Assembly (NCBI GenBank): GCA_027023345.1
Contig: JALVVO010000010.1
Span: forward strand, 1-19,522
Source: Thermaceae bacterium
Lineage (GTDB): Bacteria > Deinococcota > Deinococci > Deinococcales > Marinithermaceae
Direction: 5' to 3'
DNA: 19,522 bases
Part shown: positions 6,940 through 14,313 of the stretch, one piece after another
Position numbering within the stretch: position 1 is the stretch's first letter
Layout: every line of letters begins with the position of its first letter
Translations under genes and position numbers: made by a program
The notes under the pieces: model-generated
What the model saw: only the letters and a program-made list of their open reading frames with translations
What the model was told of the DNA's origin: nothing
The model's database searches: none

Positions 6940-6945
6940 TACCAT
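6940..6945 (+). promoter_or_regulatory. -10 element TACCAT, leaderless promoter for the dehydratase operon
   Basis: TACCAT (TANNNT type) is followed by 6 nt and the ATG at 6952. A TTGCCC at 6919-6924 could act as a weak -35 with a 15-nt spacer. The next downstream genes overlap or nearly touch, so this may drive the run up to 11598. Confidence 0.5.
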
Positions 6946-6951
6946 GGGGCG

Positions 6952-7878
6952 ATGATCGAGCTTAGGGACGTCTACGCCGCCTGGCGGCGGGTCCGGCCCC
7001 ACCTGCACGAGACCCCGGTGGTGACCTCGAGCCGGCTCGACGCCGAGACCGGAAAGCGCCTCTTCTTCAAGGCCGAGCCCTTTCAGAAGACGGGAAGCTT
7101 CAAGGCCCGGGGCGCGCTCAACAAGGCGCTCCTGCTCGAAAGCCCCAGGGGGCTGGTGGCCGCCTCCTCGGGCAACCACGCCCAGGGGGTGGCCTACGCC
7201 GCGGGGGTGCTCGGGGTGCCGGCGGTGATCGTGATGCCCGAGGACGCGGTGGCGGTCAAGAAGGAGGCGGTCCGGGCCTACGGCGCCGAGCTGGTCACCC
7301 GGGGGGTCACGGTGGAAAACCGCGACCGGATCGCGCGAAGGATCGCCGAGGAGCGGGGGTATGCCTTCGTCCACCCCTTCGACGACGAGGCGGTGATGGC
7401 GGGGCAGGGGACGCTCGGGCTCGAGCTCATGTTCCAGGTCCGGGAGCTCGAGGCCGTGCTGGTGCCGGTGGGGGGCGGGGGGCTGATCGCCGGCGTCGCC
7501 ACCGCGGTGAAGGCCCTGGACGAGGGCGTCCGGGTGATCGGCGTCGAGCCCGCGGCCGCCCCCGACGCCGCGATGAGCTTTGCCAAGGGCGAGCGGATCT
7601 GCCTCCAGAAGGCTCCGCGGACGATCGCCGACGGGGTACGCACCCTCTGCCTGGGGGAGCGTACCTTCGAGGTCATCCGAAGGCGAGTGGACGCGATCCT
7701 CACCGTGAGCGAGGAGGCGATCCGCGAGGCCCAGGCCCGCTTCGTCACCCGCACCAAGGTCTTCGCCGAGCCCACCGGGGCGCTGCCGCTCGCGGCCGTG
7801 CTCGAGCACGGGGAGGCGCTGCCCCGTCGGCTCGGCCTGGTGGTCTCGGGGGGCAACGGGGTGCCCCCTCGGGTATGA
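6952..7878 (+). CDS. PLP-dependent threonine/serine dehydratase (fold type II)
   Basis: The 308-residue protein is a fold-type II pyridoxal-phosphate enzyme of the threonine dehydratase/serine racemase group, which deaminates L-threonine to 2-oxobutanoate or serine to pyruvate. The Schiff-base lysine is K51 in QKTGSFKARGA. ASSGNHAQGVAYAA holds the substrate-binding loop, PVGGGGLIAG the phosphate-binding glycine loop, and SGGNG near the end binds the cofactor ring. There is no C-terminal ACT regulatory domain, so it is the short catabolic or racemase-like form rather than the feedback-regulated IlvA. Substrate preference cannot be settled from sequence. The TGA stop overlaps the ATG of the lipoprotein gene. 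Confidence 0.88.
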   Translation: MIELRDVYAAWRRVRPHLHETPVVTSSRLDAETGKRLFFKAEPFQKTGSFKARGALNKALLLESPRGLVAASSGNHAQGVAYAAGVLGVPAVIVMPEDAVAVKKEAVRAYGAELVTRGVTVENRDRIARRIAEERGYAFVHPFDDEAVMAGQGTLGLELMFQVRELEAVLVPVGGGGLIAGVATAVKALDEGVRVIGVEPAAAPDAAMSFAKGERICLQKAPRTIADGVRTLCLGERTFEVIRRRVDAILTVSEEAIREAQARFVTRTKVFAEPTGALPLAAVLEHGEALPRRLGLVVSGGNGVPPRV

Positions 7879-7879
7879 T
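7874..7879 (+). promoter_or_regulatory. Possible internal -10 element TATGAT before the lipoprotein gene
   Basis: TATGAT is followed by 7 nt and an ATG at 7887, near the spacing seen at leaderless genes of this window. It could start a separate transcript for the lipoprotein-dxs part. The hexamer overlaps the preceding stop codon, so it may be coincidental. Confidence 0.3.
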
Positions 7880-8549
7880 GGGGCCGATGGTCTCCCCCCG
7901 GTTGGGCCGGTTGCTCTCGCTTCTCCTGCTGCTCGCCGCCTGCGCGCCGGCGCCCAAGACCCCGCCTCCGGCCGAGGCCCGGGTCGAGGGGCCGGTGGCC
8001 TTCTACCCCCACGCCACCGGGCTTGCCTGGCGCTACCTTCCGGAGGGCCTGCCCCTCGACGCCCCCGGCTACACCCTCAAGGTCGAGGGGCTCGGGAGCT
8101 TCGAGGGCACGCCCGGGATCCGCTACCGCTTCTTCGGCCGCGGCCAGGACCGGGTCTACTACCGGCAGGTGGGGGACTTTGGGGTGAAGCTCCTCGGTTA
8201 CGAGGAGAGGATCACCCTGAGCCGGCTCGAGTTCGACCCGCCCTTCGTCGAGTACCCGCCGGCGGCGTTGCTCGAGGTCGGCTACCGCTGGGGCGGCCGG
8301 AGCCGGGTGAAGAGCTTCTTTGTGCTCCCGAGCGGCGTCGAGAAGCAGACCGAGCTCTTGCTCGACTACCGCTTCGAGGTCACCGCCCGCCGCCGGGTCG
8401 AGGTGCCGGCGGGGAGCTTCGAGGCCTACGTGATCCGCTTCTCGGCAAGGAGCGGGCAGGAGTCGGTGGAGTCCGAGCTCTGGTTCGTTCCCCACGTGGG
8501 GGAGGTCCGCACCCGCGAGGGCCTCTTGCTGATCGGGAAGAACTTCTAG
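7875..8549 (+). CDS. Putative lipoprotein of unknown function
   Basis: The 224-residue product begins with a lipoprotein signal: a basic SPRLGR, a leucine run and the lipobox LAAC, with the lipid-modified Cys at residue 23, followed by a Pro/Ala-rich linker. The mature part is beta-rich with many aromatic residues. One segment, VEVPAGSFEAYVIRFSA then SELWFVPHVGEVRTREG, resembles the repeated 'G-tF-a ... WyvP-vG-V' pattern of DUF3108/TapB-like envelope proteins; I hold that likeness loosely. The first ATG (7875) overlaps the dehydratase stop as ATGA. The ATG at 7887 is an alternative start with a TATGAT box before it and an equally good signal peptide. dxs follows after 10 nt. Confidence 0.8.
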   Translation: MMGPMVSPRLGRLLSLLLLLAACAPAPKTPPPAEARVEGPVAFYPHATGLAWRYLPEGLPLDAPGYTLKVEGLGSFEGTPGIRYRFFGRGQDRVYYRQVGDFGVKLLGYEERITLSRLEFDPPFVEYPPAALLEVGYRWGGRSRVKSFFVLPSGVEKQTELLLDYRFEVTARRRVEVPAGSFEAYVIRFSARSGQESVESELWFVPHVGEVRTREGLLLIGKNF

Positions 8550-8559
8550 GGGAGCCTTT

Positions 8560-10425
8560 ATGGTGCTCGATCGCGTGCAAGGACCCGAGGACGTAAAGCG
8601 CCTGTCCGAGGAGGAGCTCCTCGAGCTCGTGGAGGAGCTCCGGAGCGAGATCATCCGGGTCACCGCCAAGACCGGCGGGCACCTCGCCTCCTCCCTCGGG
8701 GCGGTGGAGCTGATCGTCGCCCTGCACCGGGTCTTCGACTCGCCCCGGGACCGGATCCTCTTCGATGTCGGCCACCAGGCCTACGCCCACAAGCTCCTCA
8801 CCGGCCGCCGCGACCGCTTCCCCACGCTGCGGCAGGAGGGAGGCATCGCCGGCTTCACCAAGGTGAGCGAGTCGCCCCACGACGCGATCACCGTGGGCCA
8901 CGCCTCCACCAGCCTGGCGAACGCCCTGGGCATGGCCCTCGCCCGCGACGTCAAGGGCGAGGACCACAAGATCGTGGTGGTGATCGGCGACGGCGCCCTC
9001 ACCGGCGGCATGGCCCTCGCCGCCCTCAACAAGATCGGCGAGCTGCAAAAGGACATGCTGATCATCCTGAACGACAACGAGATGTCCATCAGCCCCAACG
9101 TGGGGGCGCTGAACCGCTACTTCCGGAGCCTGCAGGTGCAGCGCTGGCTCCAGGACGCCGAGGAGCGGGGCAAGCGGGTGCTCGAGAAGATCTCCCCGAA
9201 GCTCTACGAGCTCGCCGACCGGGCCAAGGAGGCGGCCAAGCTGGTGCTCCACCAGGAGAACCCCTTCTACGCCTGGCGCATCCGCTACGTGGGGCCGGTG
9301 GACGGCCACGACCTCCGGGGCCTCGTCTACCTCCTCGACCACCTCAAGGACCTGAAGGGCCCCACACTGCTCCACATCGTCACCAAGAAGGGCTACGGCT
9401 ACAAGCTCGCCGAGGAGGACCCGGTCAACTGGCACGGGGTCGGCCCCTTCGACCCCGACGCCCCGCCCAAGAAGGGCAAGGGCTACACCTGGTCGCTCGC
9501 CTTCGGCGACGCCCTGGTCGAGCTTGCCGAGGAGGACGACCGCGTCTTCGCCATCACCCCGGCGATGCGGGAGGGGTCGGGGCTCACCGAGTTCGCCGAG
9601 CGCTTCCCCGACCGCTACGTGGACGTGGGCATCGCCGAGGACGTGGCGGTGACCACCGGGGCCGGCCTCGCCCTCGCCGGGATGCGGCCGGTGGTGGCGA
9701 TCTACTCGACCTTCCTGCAGCGGGCGGTGGACCAGGTCATCCACGACGTGGCCATCGAGAACCTGAACGTGATCTTCGCCATCGACCGCGCCGGGGTGGT
9801 GGGGGCGGACGGCCCCACCCACCACGGGGTCTTCGACCTGGCCATCCTTCGCACCGTGCCCAACCTGAAGATCCTCGCCCCCAAGGACGCCGCCGAGCTC
9901 CGGGCGATGCTCAAGGCGGCGCTTCGCGTGGGCGGGCCGGTGGCGATCCGCTACCCCCGGGCCAAGACCCGGCCGGCCGCCCCCGGCACCTGGCCCGAGA
10001 TCGCCTGGGGAACCTGGGAGGTCTTGAAGGAGGGGAGCGAGGTGATGATTCTCGCCTTCGGCAAGACCCTGGAGTACGCCCTCGCCGCCGCCGGCGACGA
10101 CCCCCGGCTGGGGGTGGTGAACGCCCGTTTCTTGAAGCCCCTGGACGAGGCGATGCTCGAGCGGCTCGTGCGCGAGGGGAAGAAGCTCCTCACCGTCGAG
10201 GACCATCAGCTCGCCGGGGGGTTTGGCTCGGCAGTGCTCGAGGCCCTCGAGCGCATGGGGCTCGCCGACCGGGCCCAGGTCAAGAGGCTCGGCCTCCCCG
10301 ACCGCTTCACCGGGCAGGGCAAGATCGAGCGCCTGCACGAGAAGGCGGGGATCGGCCCCGAGGGAATCCGCCGCGCCCTCGCCGAGTGGGGCGTGGCGAT
10401 CGTGCCCACCGGTAAGACCGCCTAG
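8560..10425 (+). CDS. dxs: 1-deoxy-D-xylulose-5-phosphate synthase
   Basis: This thiamine-diphosphate enzyme condenses pyruvate and glyceraldehyde 3-phosphate to make DXP, the entry step of the MEP route to isoprenoids (carotenoids, menaquinone, lipid carriers). The 621-residue length is standard. The N-terminal domain has GHQAYAHKLLTGR and the TPP/Mg motif beginning GDGALTGG (G143-D144) and ending LNDNEMSISPNVGALN. The central pyrimidine domain has the catalytic Glu E360 in VDVGIAEDVAV, then STFLQRAVDQVIHDVA and the DRAGVVGADGPTHHG loop. The C-terminal transketolase domain is complete. GGGGAG about 7 nt before the ATG is a reasonable ribosome site. The BIG2-domain gene begins 3 nt after its stop. 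Confidence 0.98.
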   Translation: MVLDRVQGPEDVKRLSEEELLELVEELRSEIIRVTAKTGGHLASSLGAVELIVALHRVFDSPRDRILFDVGHQAYAHKLLTGRRDRFPTLRQEGGIAGFTKVSESPHDAITVGHASTSLANALGMALARDVKGEDHKIVVVIGDGALTGGMALAALNKIGELQKDMLIILNDNEMSISPNVGALNRYFRSLQVQRWLQDAEERGKRVLEKISPKLYELADRAKEAAKLVLHQENPFYAWRIRYVGPVDGHDLRGLVYLLDHLKDLKGPTLLHIVTKKGYGYKLAEEDPVNWHGVGPFDPDAPPKKGKGYTWSLAFGDALVELAEEDDRVFAITPAMREGSGLTEFAERFPDRYVDVGIAEDVAVTTGAGLALAGMRPVVAIYSTFLQRAVDQVIHDVAIENLNVIFAIDRAGVVGADGPTHHGVFDLAILRTVPNLKILAPKDAAELRAMLKAALRVGGPVAIRYPRAKTRPAAPGTWPEIAWGTWEVLKEGSEVMILAFGKTLEYALAAAGDDPRLGVVNARFLKPLDEAMLERLVREGKKLLTVEDHQLAGGFGSAVLEALERMGLADRAQVKRLGLPDRFTGQGKIERLHEKAGIGPEGIRRALAEWGVAIVPTGKTA

Positions 10426-10428
10426 CGG

Positions 10429-11598
10429 ATGGCACGCGTAGTTGCGCTTCTTTTACTCCTTACCTCGCTGGCCTTCGGGCGAGTGGCCCTGCCCGACTTC
10501 GCCGCGCCCGAGGAGCTGGCCCCGCTTGCCCGGGCGCTGCCGGTGGCGCTGGCCTCCCGGCTGGTCGCCGCCGGCGAGGAGGTGAACCTGCTCGGGGTTC
10601 CCCTCGGACCTGAGGAGGCCCGGGCGCTGCTTTCCACCGGGTACGACGAAGTCGTCCTCGGCGAGGTGCTCCGGCTCGGAGGGGCGCTCGCGGTCACCGC
10701 CCGCCGCTACCGGCTCGAGGACGGGGAGCCTTTGCTCGTCGGTACCGCCACCCTCACCGCCTCGAGCCCGACCCGGTTGCTCGACGAGGCCGGGAAGCTC
10801 CTCGCCCAGCTCTACGCCGACCGGCCCGCCTTCGCCCCCGGCACCCTCGCCCACCTCCTGGTCGTTCCCGGTCACTTGAGGCTACCCCTCGGCGGCCGCC
10901 GCAAGCTCGTGGTCTACGCCCTGGACGAGGAGGGACGCGAGCTCAAGGGGGTTCGCCCGGTCTTCCAGGTGGAGGACCCCGGGGTGGCCCGGGTGAACGA
11001 GGAAGGCCGGGTGGTGGCGGTGGCTCCGGGCGAGACCCGGGTTTGGGTGCAGGCGGTGGGGGTTCCCGGCGCCGGGCGGGTCAAGGCCGAGGCCAGCGTC
11101 ACCGTCACCCCGCCGGCCTTCGGGCTCAGGCTCGGAGGCGTGGCGCTCGGCGAGCGCCCGCCCTTCCCGGGCTGGGCCCGGGTGGGGCTAAGGCTTTCCT
11201 CCTCGGGCGGCACCCCGCCCACCTACGATGGCGGGGGCACCGACGTCGCCGAGGCGAGCCAGAGCCCCCTCGACTACCTGGCCGGCTTCTTCGCCGGCAT
11301 CGTCACCAGCGGGCAGCTCACCGCCGCCCTCGACTACGAGCTGGGAACGAGCCTGCTCTTCCACCTTGAGGCCTACCAGCGGACCCTCGCCGGCTACTTC
11401 GGCGCCGGCCTGGGCTTCGCCACCCCCACCGCGCCCGAGGGGCTCCAGGGGGTGAGCCTCCGGCTCGTGCTCGGGAGCTACCTGCTCGGCACCCGCTACC
11501 CCCTGGAGGCGGTGGGGGAGGCGGTCTTTCCCACCGCCGACGGCCGGCCGCCCGCGATCCGGCTCGCGCTCGCGCTGGGGCTCGACCTCTATCCGTGA
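10429..11598 (+). CDS. Exported protein with bacterial Ig-like (BIG2) domain
   Basis: I do not recognise the full protein (389 residues). A signal peptide is visible (MARVVALLLLLTSLAFG). Residues about 20-130 may be a PEGA/FlgO-like or TolB-N-like envelope domain (LARALPVALASRLVAAGEEV, YDEVVLGEVLRLGGALAVTARRY). Residues about 145-230 match the BIG2 pattern: LPLGGRRKLVVYALDEEGREL, then VEDPGVARVNEEGRVVAVAPGETRVWVQA. The last 155 residues are Gly- and aromatic-rich with alternating hydrophobics and end in LDLYP, which would suit a small outer-membrane or surface beta domain. It lies 3 nt after dxs and ends the run. Its stop faces the stop of the Panacea module with 6 nt between and no terminator hairpin evident. 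Confidence 0.82.
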   Translation: MARVVALLLLLTSLAFGRVALPDFAAPEELAPLARALPVALASRLVAAGEEVNLLGVPLGPEEARALLSTGYDEVVLGEVLRLGGALAVTARRYRLEDGEPLLVGTATLTASSPTRLLDEAGKLLAQLYADRPAFAPGTLAHLLVVPGHLRLPLGGRRKLVVYALDEEGRELKGVRPVFQVEDPGVARVNEEGRVVAVAPGETRVWVQAVGVPGAGRVKAEASVTVTPPAFGLRLGGVALGERPPFPGWARVGLRLSSSGGTPPTYDGGGTDVAEASQSPLDYLAGFFAGIVTSGQLTAALDYELGTSLLFHLEAYQRTLAGYFGAGLGFATPTAPEGLQGVSLRLVLGSYLLGTRYPLEAVGEAVFPTADGRPPAIRLALALGLDLYP

Positions 11599-11604
11599 GC
11601 GGTT

Positions 11605-12015
11605 CTAACAGCCGGTTTCTTTTAAGAGGAGGCTGCGGTGCTTGCGTTTGAGGGCCCGGCAAGTGGCGATGGCGGTGTTTAGGGCTTCGAGGACGGCCGT
11701 CCGAACCTTCCCGCAAGGCTTGAACGAGGGCCGCTCGCGGTGGAGCAGGCTGGGAAGGGTTCTACCCCGTTTGGGGGCTACGGAGAGCCAAGAAGGGTAT
11801 TGCAGGCACGAAGCGCTCGGCGGAGCCGTTTCCACGTCATTGGGGTGAATGGGTACGAAACATTCCGGCATCTTTTCGGCCACGACGTTGGGGCGTTCGC
11901 TGTTGACAGGCACGATGTAGGCGTGAAGGCGGCAGCTTCGTGCGACGACGAAGAACTTGGACTTGTCCATCAAGTGAATGTAGCCGAAATAAAGATGCCC
12001 TTCCCTAAACGCCAT
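11605..12015 (-). CDS. Putative toxin of a Panacea toxin-antitoxin pair
   Basis: The 136-residue product has no family I can name with certainty. Its N-terminal half (DKSKFFVVARSC, AYIVPVNSERP, FVPIHPND, LQYPSWLS) follows the strand order of small SH3-like/PemK-like proteins often encoded beside antitoxins ('xKyFVV ... gyxiNS ... dSylD'). The C-terminal part is basic and helical. It starts 17 nt after the stop of the Panacea-domain gene, with TAGGA upstream of the ATG. Both genes are at about 55% GC, below the 70% of their neighbours, so they likely arrived together. Toxin identity is inferred mainly from position. The alternative is a fast-drifting hypothetical gene, or one decayed after residue 80. 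Confidence 0.55.
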   Translation of the reverse strand: MAFREGHLYFGYIHLMDKSKFFVVARSCRLHAYIVPVNSERPNVVAEKMPECFVPIHPNDVETAPPSASCLQYPSWLSVAPKRGRTLPSLLHRERPSFKPCGKVRTAVLEALNTAIATCRALKRKHRSLLLKETGC

Positions 12016-12032
12016 TTCGCGTTCCTACGACC

Positions 12033-12539
12033 CTAGTCGTCCGTTAAGTAGCGCAAGAGTTCCTCGGCGTGGTCAACTCGAGCGCGAATGATCTCGCTCC
12101 ATGGCATTTGGGGAGCGCGGCTTGCGGGTTCGCGTTCTCTGGCCGCCTCCCACGCGGCGTCGTGGCTAAGGTCCGTGCGTTCGCGAAAGCCGTGCTTCCC
12201 GTACTGCTCGACGATCTCCTCTAGGATCTCAAGGTCGGAGTCGCTGAGTTCATCCAAATCGCCCTCGATGGGGGGGAGCGCTTTGCCTTTAACCCCCTTT
12301 TTTACGAGATCGTAGGTTTTGCTTGGGACCGGGCCGTATTCCATGGCCACGTACTGGTCCCCCGTGATCGGGCGTCCGTAACGCTCGAGGTGGCGAACGT
12401 CGGCAAAGTAGAGCAACTTAAAAGCCTGGTGCTTGGTAAGACCCGGTATCCGTTGCTGGAGAAAGTGAAGAGCCGCCTTCACGGCTTCCTTGTCGAAGTC
12501 GAACTCTAGCACGGCCCCTGCTTTTCCTTTCGCCACCAT
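12033..12539 (-). CDS. Panacea (PanA/SocA-like, DUF4065-related) antitoxin
   Basis: The 168-residue protein carries the Panacea domain: KHQAFKLLYFADVRHLERYG (36-55), RPITGDQYVAMEYGPVPSKTYDLVK (56-80) and a following helical region. Panacea proteins act as antitoxins that neutralise very diverse toxins encoded next to them, and the SocA relative is a proteolytic adaptor. Here the partner would be the small gene 17 nt downstream. Cytoplasmic; no DNA-binding domain is obvious at either end. The ATG at 12539 is taken, but the GTG of codon 2 (12536) is exactly 6 nt after a TACCAT box and may be the real leaderless start. It lies 25 nt behind rny, with a palindrome between. Confidence 0.85.
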   Translation of the reverse strand: MVAKGKAGAVLEFDFDKEAVKAALHFLQQRIPGLTKHQAFKLLYFADVRHLERYGRPITGDQYVAMEYGPVPSKTYDLVKKGVKGKALPPIEGDLDELSDSDLEILEEIVEQYGKHGFRERTDLSHDAAWEAAREREPASRAPQMPWSEIIRARVDHAEELLRYLTDD

Positions 12540-12542
12540 TCC

Positions 12543-12548
12543 ATGGTA
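12543..12548 (-). promoter_or_regulatory. -10 element TACCAT for the toxin-antitoxin module
   Basis: TACCAT on the minus strand is 6 nt from a GTG (12536) and 3 nt from the ATG (12539). The 6-nt rule seen elsewhere in the window favours the GTG as start. It would give the module a promoter of its own, apart from rny. Confidence 0.45.
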
Positions 12549-12560
12549 GCACGGGAAGTG

Positions 12561-12572
12561 CCCGCTAGCGGG
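12561..12572. repeat. Perfect 12-bp palindrome CCCGCTAGCGGG between rny and the Panacea gene
   Basis: The palindrome overlaps the rny stop codon. AGCACG at 12548-12553 and CGTGCT at 12573-12578 add outer, off-centre arms, and GCAC-GGGAA-GTGC forms a second small hairpin at 12549-12561. No T-run follows, so it is not a standard terminator. It sits just upstream of the TACCAT box, where an autoregulatory operator would be expected. Confidence 0.5.
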
Positions 12573-14304
12573 CGTGCTCGACCGCCCGCACCTCCCGCAC
12601 CACCGTGACCTGGACCTCGCCGGGGTAGTCCATGTCCCGCTCGATGCGCCTCGCGATCTCGCGGGCGAGGAGGGCGGCCTTTTGGTCGCTGACGCGGCCC
12701 GGCTCCACGATGACCCGGACCTCGCGCCCCGCTTGAACGGCGAAGGCCTGCTCGACGCCGGGGAAGCTGGTGGCGATCTTCTCGAGCTGTTCCAGCCGCT
12801 TGATATACTCCTCCAAGGACTCCCGGCGGGCCCCCGGCCTCGCCGCGCTCACCGCGTCGGCGGCGGCGACCAGGACGGCGTAGGGGGTCTCGGCGTTCTC
12901 CGGGTCGTGGTGGTGGGCGATCGCGTCCAGGACCTCCCGGCCCTCGCCAAAGCGCTTGGCGAGCTGGAGGCCGATCTCGACGTGGGAGCCCTCGATCTCC
13001 CGGTCCACGCTCTTGCCGATGTCGTGGAGGAGGCCGGCCCGGCGGGCGAGGGCCGGGTCGTAGCCGAGCTCGGCGGCGAGGATCCCGGCGACGTGGGCCA
13101 CCTGGACCGAGTGGGCGAGGACGTTCTGGCCGTAGGAGGTGCGGAAGTGGAGCCGCCCGAGGAGCTGGATGAGGCCGGGCTTTAGGCCCACCACGCCGGC
13201 CTCAAGCGCGGCCTCCTCGCCGCGCTCGTAGAGGAAGTGCTTCATCTCCTCCTTGGCCTTCTCCACCACCTCCTCGATCCGGGTGGGGTTGATGCGGCCG
13301 TCGGCGACGAGCTCCTCGAGCGCCATGCGGGCGATCTCGCGGCGCAGGGGGTTGAAGGAGGAGAGGATCACCGCCTCCGGGGTGTCGTCGATGATCAGGT
13401 CGACCCCGGTAAGCGCCTCGAAGGCCCGGATGTTGCGGCCCTCGCGGCCGATGATCCGCCCCTTCATGGCGTCGGAGGGGATCGGCACCACGCTGACCGC
13501 GAGCTGGCTTGCCACCTCCGAGGCCTGGCGCTGGATCGCCTGGGCCAGGATCTCGGCCGCCTTCTTCTTGGCCTCGATCCGGGCCTTCTCCATCGCCGCC
13601 TTGACCCGGATGGCCCGTTCCTCCTCGAGCTCAGCCTCGAGCCGCTCGAAGAGCCGGCGGGCGGCCTCCTCGCGGGTGAGGCCGGCGACCTCCTCGAGCT
13701 TGAGCTCGATCTCCCGCTCCTTCTCCCGGAGGCGCTCCTCCCAGGCCTTTAGCTCTTCCTCCTTGGCCGAGAGCTTTTCCTCGAGCTCGTCGAGCCTCGC
13801 GGCCCGGGCGTCGAGCTGCTCGCCGCGGCGGACCAGCCGCTCGTCGAGCTTCTTGAGCTCCTCCCGCTCGCGCCTCAGGTCCTCCCAGGCGGCTTCGATC
13901 CGGCGCCGCTCCTTTTCCAGCTCGGCCCGCTCCCGCTCGAGGTCGGCGACCAGGCGCTCGCGCTCGCGCCGGGCCTCCTCGGCGAGGCGGCGCCGCTCCT
14001 TCTCGAGCTCGGCCTCGAGGCGGGCGCGCTCCTCCTTGAGCCGGGCCTCGATCTCGGCGAGGCGGGCCTTGGCCTCGGCCTCGGCCTCGGCCCGGAGCTC
14101 CTTGACCTCGGCGCGGGCGGCTTCGATCGCCTCCCGGGCCTCCCGCTTCGCCTCCTCGAGGATGCGCCGGGCCTCTTCCTCGGCGGCGCGGCGGAGCTCC
14201 TCGCCGGCGGCGGGGGCGACGCCGGGGCCGCGCCGGAGCAGGACCCCGAGTCCGCCGGTGAGGAGGACGACGAGCACGATGAGCAGGACTTCGGTCAGGC
14301 CCAT
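12565..14304 (-). CDS. rny: Ribonuclease Y
   Basis: RNase Y is a membrane-anchored endoribonuclease that starts mRNA decay. The 579-residue protein has an N-terminal membrane helix (residues 3-23, LTEVLLIVLVVLLTGGLGVLL) and a very long Glu/Arg-rich coiled coil (about 35-260). A KH RNA-binding domain follows with IIGREGRN (284-291), then an HD metal-dependent phosphohydrolase domain with H398, H427-D428 (LLHDIGK) and HHHD near 464-467. It is some 60 residues longer than typical Firmicute RNase Y, all of it in the coiled coil. AAGGGGG about 5 nt before the ATG is a good ribosome site, and the gene starts 9 nt after the recA stop. It is the last gene of the cinA-thpR-recA-rny unit. Confidence 0.96.
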   Translation of the reverse strand: MGLTEVLLIVLVVLLTGGLGVLLRRGPGVAPAAGEELRRAAEEEARRILEEAKREAREAIEAARAEVKELRAEAEAEAKARLAEIEARLKEERARLEAELEKERRRLAEEARRERERLVADLERERAELEKERRRIEAAWEDLRREREELKKLDERLVRRGEQLDARAARLDELEEKLSAKEEELKAWEERLREKEREIELKLEEVAGLTREEAARRLFERLEAELEEERAIRVKAAMEKARIEAKKKAAEILAQAIQRQASEVASQLAVSVVPIPSDAMKGRIIGREGRNIRAFEALTGVDLIIDDTPEAVILSSFNPLRREIARMALEELVADGRINPTRIEEVVEKAKEEMKHFLYERGEEAALEAGVVGLKPGLIQLLGRLHFRTSYGQNVLAHSVQVAHVAGILAAELGYDPALARRAGLLHDIGKSVDREIEGSHVEIGLQLAKRFGEGREVLDAIAHHHDPENAETPYAVLVAAADAVSAARPGARRESLEEYIKRLEQLEKIATSFPGVEQAFAVQAGREVRVIVEPGRVSDQKAALLAREIARRIERDMDYPGEVQVTVVREVRAVEHAR

Positions 14305-14313
14305 GGCGCCCCC

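Noticed and set aside
6892..7809. Upstream extension of the mtaB frame on the minus strand
   Set aside because: It is antisense to the dehydratase gene with no protein-like pattern; MtaB begins naturally at MRVAAKTLGC.
5575..7878. Very long plus-strand open frame (767 codons) starting far upstream of the dehydratase
   Set aside because: The part before 6952 is antisense to HIT and mtaB, low-complexity Gly/Pro/Arg/Glu, and explained by high GC keeping frames open. Only 6952-7878 has family motifs.
8380..10338. 652-codon minus-strand open frame across dxs
   Set aside because: Its translation is a His/Gly/Glu-rich mirror of dxs. dxs has every family motif on the other strand.
11740..12036. Plus-strand 98-codon frame opposite the putative toxin
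   Set aside because: It would overlap the minus-strand pair almost completely and has no ribosome site or family pattern. The minus-strand gene has operon context and TAGGA upstream.
12561..12572. CCCGCTAGCGGG as an intrinsic terminator of the recA-rny operon
   Set aside because: No run of T follows on the transcript, and the stem is only 6 bp with practically no loop, so it is kept only as a possible operator or processing signal.
14060..14100. Short tandem repeat (CCTCGG-like units) in rny
   Set aside because: It just encodes the EAEAEA part of the coiled coil; not a mobile or regulatory repeat.
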